Of a stretch of 46,150 bases of DNA, positions 39,680-46,150 are shown piece after piece. Each line of letters opens with the position of its first letter. Positions within the stretch are counted from its first letter, which is position 1. Origin of the DNA: Candidatus Zhuqueibacterota bacterium (GTDB lineage: Bacteria; Zhuqueibacterota; Zhuqueibacteria; Residuimicrobiales; Krinioviventaceae); the NCBI GenBank assembly GCA_016928775.1, contig JAFGKD010000099.1, positions 1-46,150 of the forward strand. The letters run 5' to 3'. The notes beneath the pieces are model-generated. The model was given only the letters and a program-made list of their open reading frames with translations. It was not told the origin of the DNA and did no database searches. The position numbers and the translations under genes were made by a program.

Positions 39680-40783
39680 GTGAACATCCTTGAGCTCTGT
39701 CTTTCGCCGGACTATGGTGGTCTGGAAATTCACATGCGGGATTTTTCCCGCTGGTTATCACAAAAGCCGGAGTGCACCCTGTCCCTGAGCTTGCGTGAGG
39801 GCTCGCGATTAGAGGATGCTTTGCAACCATTGCAGCGGCCAATCCTGACGTTTCCAAAAAAAGCTGGCAAATTCCCGCTGGCGGCGGCGAAAAAATTGGC
39901 AAAATTTATTGTTCGACAGGATATCGATGTTGTGCACGTCCATTGGAAAAATGACTTGCCGCTTGCTGCTTTGACAAAAAGTGTCTGCTCGAAAAAATTC
40001 AAACTCGTACACACGCGGCAAATGAACATGCCGGGGAAAAAGAAGGGACTTTATCATCAATATATCTACCGCTCGCTCGATCTGTTCATCGCTATCACCA
40101 AATATTTGCAAAAACAGGCCGAAGCCCATCTCCCCCTGACAAAAGAGAAAATCAGACAAATCTATTACGGCGTTGACATGCCCGAGCATGTCACACCGGA
40201 GCGCACCGCCGAGCTAAAAAAGAGGTTCAAGTTTAAAGACAAATTTCACGTTGGCTTGTTCGGACGGATTGATGAATACAAAGGGCAGCATCTCCTTTTG
40301 GAAGCTGTTGAGCAATTGACACAACAGGGGCTGGATATCCACGCCGGTATCGTTGGTGCGGCATTTGATCCGAATTATGAGCAGTCACTGCGCGAGCGCG
40401 CCAAAGAAAAAGGGCTCGAAAACCGTTTCCACTTTTTCGGCTTTTACGATATGCCGATTGAACTCATGACCTGTTTCGACACCATCGTCTTGACGACAAA
40501 AAACGAAACTTTTGGGCTTGTCCTGATTGAAGCCATGTTTGCTGGCATCGCGGTGATCGGCTCGAATGCCGGCGGTGTGCCGGAGATTATCGATCATGAA
40601 AAAACCGGACTCTTGTTCGAAACCTGGAATGCCGATGATTTGGCACAAAAAATCAAACGACTCGCCGAGGAAGCACCGTTCCGACAAGCCCTCGCCGCTG
40701 CCGGACAAAAAAAAGCGCACGAGCAGTTTAATCTGGATATCCAATATGAAAAGTTCTACCAGGCGTTAAAGAGTGTTCTATAA
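39680..40783 (+). CDS. GT4-family glycosyltransferase
   Basis: The start is GTG 39680, with AGGAGG six bases upstream; the frame is open to 39572. The 367-residue GT-B enzyme has NILELCLSPDYGGLEIHMRD at the N-terminus, DIDVVHVHWKNDLPLAAL, then the C-terminal donor domain with GLFGRIDEYKGQHLLLEA, NRFHFFGFYDMPIELMTCFD and the E-x7-E motif E276/E284 in NETFGLVLIEAMFAG. It transfers a sugar from a nucleotide donor, probably to lipopolysaccharide or another cell-surface glycan. It stands alone here, so its pathway is not shown. Confidence 0.92.
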   Translation: MNILELCLSPDYGGLEIHMRDFSRWLSQKPECTLSLSLREGSRLEDALQPLQRPILTFPKKAGKFPLAAAKKLAKFIVRQDIDVVHVHWKNDLPLAALTKSVCSKKFKLVHTRQMNMPGKKKGLYHQYIYRSLDLFIAITKYLQKQAEAHLPLTKEKIRQIYYGVDMPEHVTPERTAELKKRFKFKDKFHVGLFGRIDEYKGQHLLLEAVEQLTQQGLDIHAGIVGAAFDPNYEQSLRERAKEKGLENRFHFFGFYDMPIELMTCFDTIVLTTKNETFGLVLIEAMFAGIAVIGSNAGGVPEIIDHEKTGLLFETWNADDLAQKIKRLAEEAPFRQALAAAGQKKAHEQFNLDIQYEKFYQALKSVL

Positions 40784-40817
40784 CGTGCAAAATGACCGCA
40801 TGCGAGCAAAAGACTGA

Positions 40818-41531
40818 TTATTCGCCCAATTCAAAATAAACGCTCGCTGCCGGCATGTTAATAGTTAGATCCGTATCTTCCATCTTGAGTCCGATAATCT
40901 CGGAAAAAGTTTTATACTCAACCATGGACAAATCGGCGATTTTGTATCCCTGATGTAGCGATAATCGAATCCACGGCGCCGTGCCGTTGGGCGAGTAGTT
41001 TTTGAGAGGCGTCCCACCAAGCCGCTCATCGGCTTTAATTTTGAGGTAGGTGATACCGAGATCGATGCGACCACTTTGCGGATCGTTTTCGAACTGCGTT
41101 TCAATTAAATCCCGTTCATTATGATACATCATTCCCGACATCATACCCCAAAAACGGTAGGTTTCGCCCTTTTGCCATCGGCCATATTCTGACGCAGCCG
41201 TTATGTGCACACTCTGGCCAATAGTGAACTCGACTGCTTTGAAAATATATTTTCCAGCCGGAGCGTTCTCTATTTTAAAATAGCCGTTTTCATCTGTGCG
41301 AATTCGGTAGGCGTACATTCGTCTTTTGTCCTTTTCATCCACATACTCGACTGCTACCCGGATGGGCAAATCACTTTGAACCGGTTCATTATATATCCAG
41401 TAAGAGCCGTACAATTCAATGACGATCCCGCCAACGACAGTGGATTCGCCAGCAGGTTTTTGAGCGGACAGACCGCCTGACGTCATAAAGACAAGCCCGA
41501 TAAAAAACATGACACCCGATGCTTTTTTCAC
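40818..41531 (-). CDS. Secreted protein with carboxypeptidase-regulatory-like domain
   Basis: GTG 41531 is set by GGGAGG five bases upstream; an in-frame GTG at 41537 overlaps that site. The 237-residue product has a signal peptide (ASGVMFFIGLVFMTSGGLSA). Its central Ig-like domain includes YRIRTDENGYFKIENAPAGK and YIFKAVEF, typical of carboxypeptidase regulatory-like folds. The second half (FWGMMSGMMYHNERDLIET, FSEIIGLKMEDTDLTIN) is unfamiliar. It lies downstream of glpD with the same direction but a gap of some 80 bases. Function unknown; a structural or binding role in the envelope is likely. Confidence 0.72.
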   Translation of the reverse strand: MKKASGVMFFIGLVFMTSGGLSAQKPAGESTVVGGIVIELYGSYWIYNEPVQSDLPIRVAVEYVDEKDKRRMYAYRIRTDENGYFKIENAPAGKYIFKAVEFTIGQSVHITAASEYGRWQKGETYRFWGMMSGMMYHNERDLIETQFENDPQSGRIDLGITYLKIKADERLGGTPLKNYSPNGTAPWIRLSLHQGYKIADLSMVEYKTFSEIIGLKMEDTDLTINMPAASVYFELGE

Positions 41532-41612
41532 AAGCACCTCCCGCTAGTTGAAAAATTTTATTGATGCGACACATCCTATCAAACATTCGTAGAGGCAGAT
41601 TTATTCATCGCT

Positions 41613-43175
41613 TTATGAGGCTAAAATATAGTCCCGAGCCAGATTTGTATATTTTTCAACCTGCTCCTTTTGCCATTTTTTGCTATAGCGCAACTCTGCC
41701 GCCATCAGCCTGGCCACGAGTGGTGCCATGTCGATGCTGGCGCGTGCATCCAGGAGCAACGCGCGCGTTCTTCGAGATAAAACATCCTCAACTGTACGCG
41801 CCATCTCCTCGCGAACACTCCAGACAACTTCAGCACCGGTATATGGAAGATCGGGATGCAGTGGACGTTCCAGTCTTTTATTCTGGTGCTGCAATTTGTG
41901 GATGCCCAGGGCATCGGAGCCATAGTAATGTAACGGATCATTAACATCGTAATTTTTCAACCAGCCGTGAATGCGCATATCAAGGGTTTTGCACGGACGT
42001 TCTTCGAGTCCGGCGACCAGCGCTGCTTGATCGATGACATCCTGGCCCATTTTGCGATAAGTGGTCCATTTGCCGCCTGTTATGGTGACCAGTCCGGATT
42101 TGGAAATCAGAATCGTATGATCGCGCGAGAGCGCTGCGGTGCTTTTCCCCTCTCCGGCTCTGACGAGCGGTCGGAGTCCGGCAAAAACACTCAAAACATC
42201 GGATGGTACCGGATCTTTCGTCAAATACCGCGCTGCGTGCGTGAGGATGAAATCAATTTCTTCTTCCAGCGCCCGCGGTTCCAATGACACCTCATTCACT
42301 GCTGTATCAGTCGTGCCGACCACGACCCGTTCGCGCCACGGCACCGCAAACAGCACGCGGCCGTCATCCGTATGCGGCACCATGATGGCGGAATCGCCAG
42401 GCAAAAATTCCTTATCCAGAATGAGATGAACACCCTGGCTCGGTGCGATGATAGAAGAGGCAGCGGGATCATCCATTTTCAGGATATTGTCGACAAAAAC
42501 ACCAGTCGCATTGATGACAACTCGGCCATAAATTTCGTATTCCTCACCTTCTTCAACATCCCGTGCAAGAATACCTTTCACCACATCCCCCGCTTTGAGC
42601 AGCCTTGTCACCTTTATATAATTAATTGGCGTGCCACCCAAATCATGTAATGTTTGAGCCAGATTGATGGCGAGACGGGAGTCATCAAATTGACCGTCAT
42701 AATAGATTACGCCACCCATCAAACCTGCGGGTTCGAGAGTGGGAATGCGTTTTTGTGTCTCTTCTTTAGATAACCATTTGGATGGACCAAGTCCAAGCTT
42801 GCCGGCCAGCATATCATACAATTTCAGACCAATACCATAGAATGGGCCTTCCCACCAGTCATAATTCGGCACAATAAAAGCCTGATTTCGAACCAGGTGT
42901 GGCGCGTTTTGTACAAGTAATCCTCGCTCGCGTAATGCTTCCAGAACAAGCGACACATTGCCCTGCTGCAAATAGCGGACACCGCCGTGCACCAGCTTTG
43001 TACTTCGACTCGATGTGCTTTTTGAAAAATCATGCTGTTCCAGCAGCAGGGTTCGATACCCTCGAGATGCCGCTTCCACAGCGGCACCCAATCCTGTGGC
43101 CCCACCACCAATGACGATGATATCCCAAAAACCATCGTAATTTCTCACTGTATCCATGGAAAGATGTCTGTTCAT
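41613..43175 (-). CDS. glpD: Aerobic glycerol-3-phosphate dehydrogenase
   Basis: ATG 43175 follows GAGGAG at six bases. The 520-residue flavoprotein has the FAD motif DIIVIGGGATGLGAAVEAAS, STSSRSTKLVHGGVRYL and the substrate-domain motifs VPWRERVVVGTTDTAV, SVFAGLRPLVRAGEGKST and TITGGKWTTYRKMG. A C-terminal helical domain with TVEDVLSRRTRALLLDA follows. It oxidises glycerol-3-phosphate to dihydroxyacetone phosphate and passes electrons to quinone at the inner membrane. The NTPase gene ends 32 bases upstream on the same strand. No glpF or glpK is in the window. Confidence 0.95.
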   Translation of the reverse strand: MNRHLSMDTVRNYDGFWDIIVIGGGATGLGAAVEAASRGYRTLLLEQHDFSKSTSSRSTKLVHGGVRYLQQGNVSLVLEALRERGLLVQNAPHLVRNQAFIVPNYDWWEGPFYGIGLKLYDMLAGKLGLGPSKWLSKEETQKRIPTLEPAGLMGGVIYYDGQFDDSRLAINLAQTLHDLGGTPINYIKVTRLLKAGDVVKGILARDVEEGEEYEIYGRVVINATGVFVDNILKMDDPAASSIIAPSQGVHLILDKEFLPGDSAIMVPHTDDGRVLFAVPWRERVVVGTTDTAVNEVSLEPRALEEEIDFILTHAARYLTKDPVPSDVLSVFAGLRPLVRAGEGKSTAALSRDHTILISKSGLVTITGGKWTTYRKMGQDVIDQAALVAGLEERPCKTLDMRIHGWLKNYDVNDPLHYYGSDALGIHKLQHQNKRLERPLHPDLPYTGAEVVWSVREEMARTVEDVLSRRTRALLLDARASIDMAPLVARLMAAELRYSKKWQKEQVEKYTNLARDYILAS

Positions 43176-43207
43176 ATTAAGCTCCTCAGACTGGCAAAAG
43201 AAAAATG

Positions 43208-43744
43208 TCACTCCTTTTGCACGATTTTTACGAGTCGTTTCATAATTTGTGTTCGGACAAAACTATGATCTTCATTCAGTCTAAAAATGATCCCATCATT
43301 TCTCGCCTTTATTTTCTGCCAAAACCAGATTGCACGATATTGAACGACGATCAGAGCCGTTATGTCTGCATCCAACAGCTCTTCGAGTGCTTTTGAGTAA
43401 TCTCTAACGTGCTGCTCCATCACACCAATTTCGTCGATAATAAAAAGCCTTGCCATTTCCCTGATACTTTTGCGAATATAGTCTGCACCGAGGAGAAAGG
43501 GTGATTCACAAAAGCCGAATTTGTCAAATTGTCGGTTCGTAAAAAAATCAATGTGCGCAAACGAGCCCAGATCCTGGCCATTCGATAGGTGCAGGCTATA
43601 GCCAGCCACCTGCTCCCTGCGATACTCCGGCGCACAGAACAATCCCTGCACCGGCAAAGAAAGTGCAGCCACAATCTCGCGAACCAATGAACTTTTGCCG
43701 CAGTGCAGACCCCCGGTCAATAAAATATTTGTGACGTTATTCAT
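43208..43744 (-). CDS. P-loop NTPase, THEP1-like
   Basis: The start ATG 43744 overlaps the stop of the upstream membrane protein as ATGA. The 178-residue protein has a P-loop LLTGGLHCGKSSLV (G11 to S19), then the adenylate-kinase-like text GYSLHLSNGQDLGSFAH, Walker B ARLFIIDEIGVMEQ and a late HSFVRTQIMKRLV. This matches the small THEP1 / nucleoside-triphosphatase family, which hydrolyses NTPs slowly and whose role in cells is unclear. A frame extending further 5' would read through the membrane gene and is not credible. The overlap suggests a joint function with the membrane protein. Confidence 0.8.
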   Translation of the reverse strand: MNNVTNILLTGGLHCGKSSLVREIVAALSLPVQGLFCAPEYRREQVAGYSLHLSNGQDLGSFAHIDFFTNRQFDKFGFCESPFLLGADYIRKSIREMARLFIIDEIGVMEQHVRDYSKALEELLDADITALIVVQYRAIWFWQKIKARNDGIIFRLNEDHSFVRTQIMKRLVKIVQKE

Positions 43745-44343
43745 TGTTTCTCGATCGCTGACGACGACAAAAATCTCATGGAATTCAGTTTCAGGGCAAA
43801 GCCCGTCGAAAAAATCGAGGTCATAAAGCCGATCACAAAATGTACCAAAAACAGGATAAAGATGATGACAAGGCCACTTTCTTTTGGCAGGCCGAGTAAA
43901 ACACTGCCGCCGCCGGTAATCCATTCATAGGCATCTAAAAATGTGAGGCCCATAAAAACCGGCATTGATAAAAAAGGATGAAAGAGTGAATAGCTCACCG
44001 CACAGCCCCCGGCGACGGCCAGGCGAAGGCGTGACGGTGACGATTTTAGGTAAACGATTTCCAGAATCAGGGATTGGATAAAAATAGCCACGACCGTAGC
44101 CGCAGCGATTCCACCCACAAAAAGGAGTTTGAGAAAGGCCACCACAAACGCCATAAGCAATGCTGAGCCGCGCATTCGAGTGAAGCACCGCGCAGTCGTT
44201 TGAAAGAACATGCCGCATGCCATCATAACAAGCCCGACAAACGGCAAATCGGCGGCGTGTAGCAGGGTGCCAACTTGCGTCTCAAAGAGTCCCCAAAGAC
44301 TGCCAAGAATTGAGATAACGATATAGTTTTTCTTCATACTCAT
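43741..44343 (-). CDS. Small multi-pass inner-membrane protein, unknown transporter-like
   Basis: The 200-residue protein has about five or six membrane helices (NYIVISILGSLWGLFET, LPFVGLVMMACGMFFQT, LLMAFVVAFLKLLFVGGI, VVAIFIQSLILEIVYL, GLVIIFILFLVHFVIGFM). The pattern of short loops and G/A-rich helices is like substrate-binding components of ECF-type vitamin transporters, but I recognise no signature, and no EcfA or EcfT gene is near. Start: ATG 44343 or 44337; neither has a clear ribosome site. The NTPase gene overlaps its stop by four bases, so the pair is coupled. Confidence 0.7.
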   Translation of the reverse strand: MSMKKNYIVISILGSLWGLFETQVGTLLHAADLPFVGLVMMACGMFFQTTARCFTRMRGSALLMAFVVAFLKLLFVGGIAAATVVAIFIQSLILEIVYLKSSPSRLRLAVAGGCAVSYSLFHPFLSMPVFMGLTFLDAYEWITGGGSVLLGLPKESGLVIIFILFLVHFVIGFMTSIFSTGFALKLNSMRFLSSSAIEKQ

Positions 44344-44450
44344 TACGCTATAAAATATTGCGCGCCGTCAAGGAGCGAAATGGCAGTGATTAAGAAAAGA
44401 TACGATTTTCCACTCAATTGTCAAACACGGTTATATACTGTGGTTAAGAG

Positions 44451-45995
44451 TCAAATGCTATCACCAAGATAGTGAATGACAATCTCATTTGCCACGCCGA
44501 TACGAGTGATCGGTTCAGCCAACACAAATACAACAGCGTCGCCTTTGTGCGCCCATTCATTGTCGAGGATCAATCGATCGACGGTTTGAAAAAATCCGGT
44601 ATTTGAGGTTTGTCGCTCCATATAAATCGGAGTGAGCGCATAGAGCAAGGATGCCCGTTGCAAAATGGCCGGACTGGGCGTGAAGAAAAGAATCGGTCGC
44701 GGCATGCGCTGTTGTGACAGATAAACCGCAGCACCGCCGAGCTGAGACCAGACAATAATGTATTTGATCTCCAAATCCTCAACAATGGTGCGCACGCTCG
44801 CGGCAATAGCGGCGGCGCGACGATAGGAATCAGCTACCCGCTCAAGTGGCGGCGATAAAAAAGGTTGTGTTTTGAGATAGTCATTCGTTCGACCGGCAAT
44901 GCGGTTCATCATGCGCGCCGATTCGATCGGATAGCGTCCCACCGCCGTTTCACCGGAGAGCATAACAGCATCCGCGCCATCGAAAATGGCATTCGCCACA
45001 TCCGAGACCTCGGCGCGCGTGGGAGTTGGGGAATCAATCATACTTTGCAGCATTTGGGTCGCCACGATGCACGGCATGCCGTACTCGCGGCAGAGATGAA
45101 TGATACGTTTTTGTGTGACCGCCACTGTAGCCAAATCCATTTCAACGCCCAGATCACCCCGCGCCACCATGATACCATCGCTTTCGCGCAGAACATCTTT
45201 GAGATTCTCAACCGCCTGGGGTTTTTCAATTTTGCTTATAACAGGAATGATGCTTTCGCTCTCGACTTCCACGGCGCTGAACGACACATCGCTCTCGGAA
45301 ACGGGCATACCTTCAGTGGGTCGCGCACCCAGCCGGCGCAGCATATCCTTTAGTTGACGCACATCCTCTCCATGGCGAACGAAACTGAGCGCGAGAAAGT
45401 CAAAGTGATGCTTTACGGCAAACTCGACACATAGACGATCTTTCTCGGTCAAGGCTGGAACAGACAGCTCGGTATCGGGAAGATTCACGCCTTTGTTCGA
45501 AAAAATCGTGCCGCCCTGTTCAACCTGACAAATCAGTCGATTTTCTCTTTTTTCGCGACATTTTAATCGTACATATCCATCATCTAATAATATGTTCTCC
45601 CCGACCTGCACTTCTTCAATAAATCCGGGATAGCTGGTGGAAAAAACAATACAAGCACTTTCATCAGCCGGTGCGGCGGTGAGGACGGGTTCTTTTTGAA
45701 ATTCAACGGTGTGGCCGACGCGCAATTTCACTCCACCCTTTACAACTTGACCAACGCGAATTTTCGGGCCAGACAAATCGCCCAGCACACCGATAGATAC
45801 GTTCAATTTTTCACTCGCTGTCCGCACCCATTTGAGTAACTGCTCATAATCATCGAACGAGCCATGCGAAAAGTTGATGCGAAAAACGCGTACACCTTCC
45901 AGGATCAGCTTTTCGATTGTCGCTGGATCAGCACTTGCTGGACCCAAAGTGGCAATAATTTTGGTGAGGAGGAAATCTTTTTTCGATTGTGACAT
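44451..45995 (-). CDS. pyk: Pyruvate kinase
   Basis: ATG 45995 is taken as the start; a GTG four codons earlier (46007) is possible. The 514-residue protein has TKIIATLGPASADPATIEKL, the substrate loop VFRINFSHGSFDDY, LGDLSGPKIRVG, the catalytic KIEKPQAVENL and the signature IMVARGDLGVEMDL. A C-terminal allosteric domain follows (VEDLEIKYIIVWSQLGGAAV). It makes pyruvate and ATP from phosphoenolpyruvate at the end of glycolysis. It lies alone on the minus strand, with palindromic repeats upstream of its start. Confidence 0.96.
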   Translation of the reverse strand: MSQSKKDFLLTKIIATLGPASADPATIEKLILEGVRVFRINFSHGSFDDYEQLLKWVRTASEKLNVSIGVLGDLSGPKIRVGQVVKGGVKLRVGHTVEFQKEPVLTAAPADESACIVFSTSYPGFIEEVQVGENILLDDGYVRLKCREKRENRLICQVEQGGTIFSNKGVNLPDTELSVPALTEKDRLCVEFAVKHHFDFLALSFVRHGEDVRQLKDMLRRLGARPTEGMPVSESDVSFSAVEVESESIIPVISKIEKPQAVENLKDVLRESDGIMVARGDLGVEMDLATVAVTQKRIIHLCREYGMPCIVATQMLQSMIDSPTPTRAEVSDVANAIFDGADAVMLSGETAVGRYPIESARMMNRIAGRTNDYLKTQPFLSPPLERVADSYRRAAAIAASVRTIVEDLEIKYIIVWSQLGGAAVYLSQQRMPRPILFFTPSPAILQRASLLYALTPIYMERQTSNTGFFQTVDRLILDNEWAHKGDAVVFVLAEPITRIGVANEIVIHYLGDSI

Positions 45996-46014
45996 TTTAT
46001 ATCTCACTACTTTT

Positions 46015-46045
46015 CGCTCGACATAAATGTCGAGCTACCGTGGCA
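46015..46045. repeat. REP-like palindrome, copy 1
   Basis: The 31-base text begins CGCTCGACAT and ends AGCTACCGTGGCA around the perfect inverted repeat CTCGACAT-AA-ATGTCGAG. An identical copy lies 103 bases on. A third, different palindrome, CGATAT-TT-ATATCG, sits between them at 46047-46060. All are upstream of the pyruvate kinase gene. Confidence 0.85.
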
Positions 46046-46117
46046 ACGATATTTATATCGCTCATATCTTGGAAACGTTCAAACGAACCGTCGCCAGTTT
46101 ATACTGTTCAGCTGCAA

Positions 46118-46148
46118 CGCTCGACATAAATGTCGAGCTACCGTGGCA
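46118..46148. repeat. REP-like palindrome, copy 2
   Basis: Identical over 31 bases to the copy at 46015-46045. The shared core GACAT-NN-ATGTC and the following CTAC also occur in the palindrome GCGACAT-GA-ATGTCGC found four times in the 178-bp tandem array (11979-11994, 12157-12172, 12335-12350, 12513-12528), so these belong to one family. The repeat reaches nearly to the window edge, so more copies may follow. Confidence 0.85.
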
Positions 46149-46150
46149 GC

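Noticed and set aside
43745..43924. 60-residue N-terminal extension of the NTPase
   Set aside because: It would lie entirely inside the membrane-protein gene, and the P-loop begins right after the internal ATG that overlaps the upstream stop.

Overview
The window reads as a chromosomal segment of a Gram-negative, free-living bacterium. Signal peptides, lipoboxes, a twin-arginine sulfatase and an outer-membrane barrel show a double-membrane cell. The mix of propeller-type sensors, a PiT-PhoU phosphate transporter, FatA-like acyl-ACP thioesterase, DUF1080 and glycine-repeat surface proteins suggests an FCB-related lineage (for example Calditrichota/KSB1-like). That placement is inference and no rRNA gene is present to test it. 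No tRNA, CRISPR array, prophage or intact transposase gene was found.

Layout. 1-3278 (minus): a sensing module of membrane histidine kinase, single-domain response regulator and the start of a propeller sensor that runs off the left edge. 3318-3614: decayed AAA/DUF4143 ATPase with a palindromic site upstream. 3649-11055 (minus): four exported proteins for polysaccharide use, namely sulfatase, GH2 beta-galactosidase-like, GH27 alpha-galactosidase-like and a parallel beta-helix protein. 11134-12533: a lipoprotein gene whose 5' end and upstream palindrome are repeated as a four-copy 178-bp tandem array. 12530-17074 (minus): NAGPA-type glycosidase, threonine synthase and a CHASE2/sigma-54 activator. 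17155-17311: MITE-like element. 17329-18366: glycine-rich 16-residue-repeat surface protein.

18785-19879 (plus) is an outer-membrane barrel converging on a PiT-PhoU phosphate transporter (19935-22151, minus). 22478-26513 (plus) holds DUF1080, acyl-ACP thioesterase, an unknown alpha-helical exported protein and a lipoprotein, closed by a strong hairpin terminator.

26585-34058 (minus) is a six-gene branched-chain amino acid operon, ilvB-ilvN-ilvC-leuA-leuB-cimA. Its leader has a Leu/Val/Ile-rich reading frame and four alternately complementary arms, which looks like a transcription attenuator. CimA and LeuA supply the isoleucine and leucine branches, LeuB can serve both, and IlvBNC serve valine and isoleucine. 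leuCD, ilvD and ilvE must lie elsewhere.

34494-39189 (plus): two small exported proteins, a MutM/Nei-like glycosylase overlapping a dihydrofolate reductase, then a TPR protein with an ECF sigma factor and its zinc anti-sigma factor. 39198-46150: TM1266-type regulator, GT4 glycosyltransferase, a secreted protein, glycerol-3-phosphate dehydrogenase behind a THEP1-like NTPase and a membrane protein, and pyruvate kinase. Palindromic repeats at the right edge are related to those in the 178-bp array.
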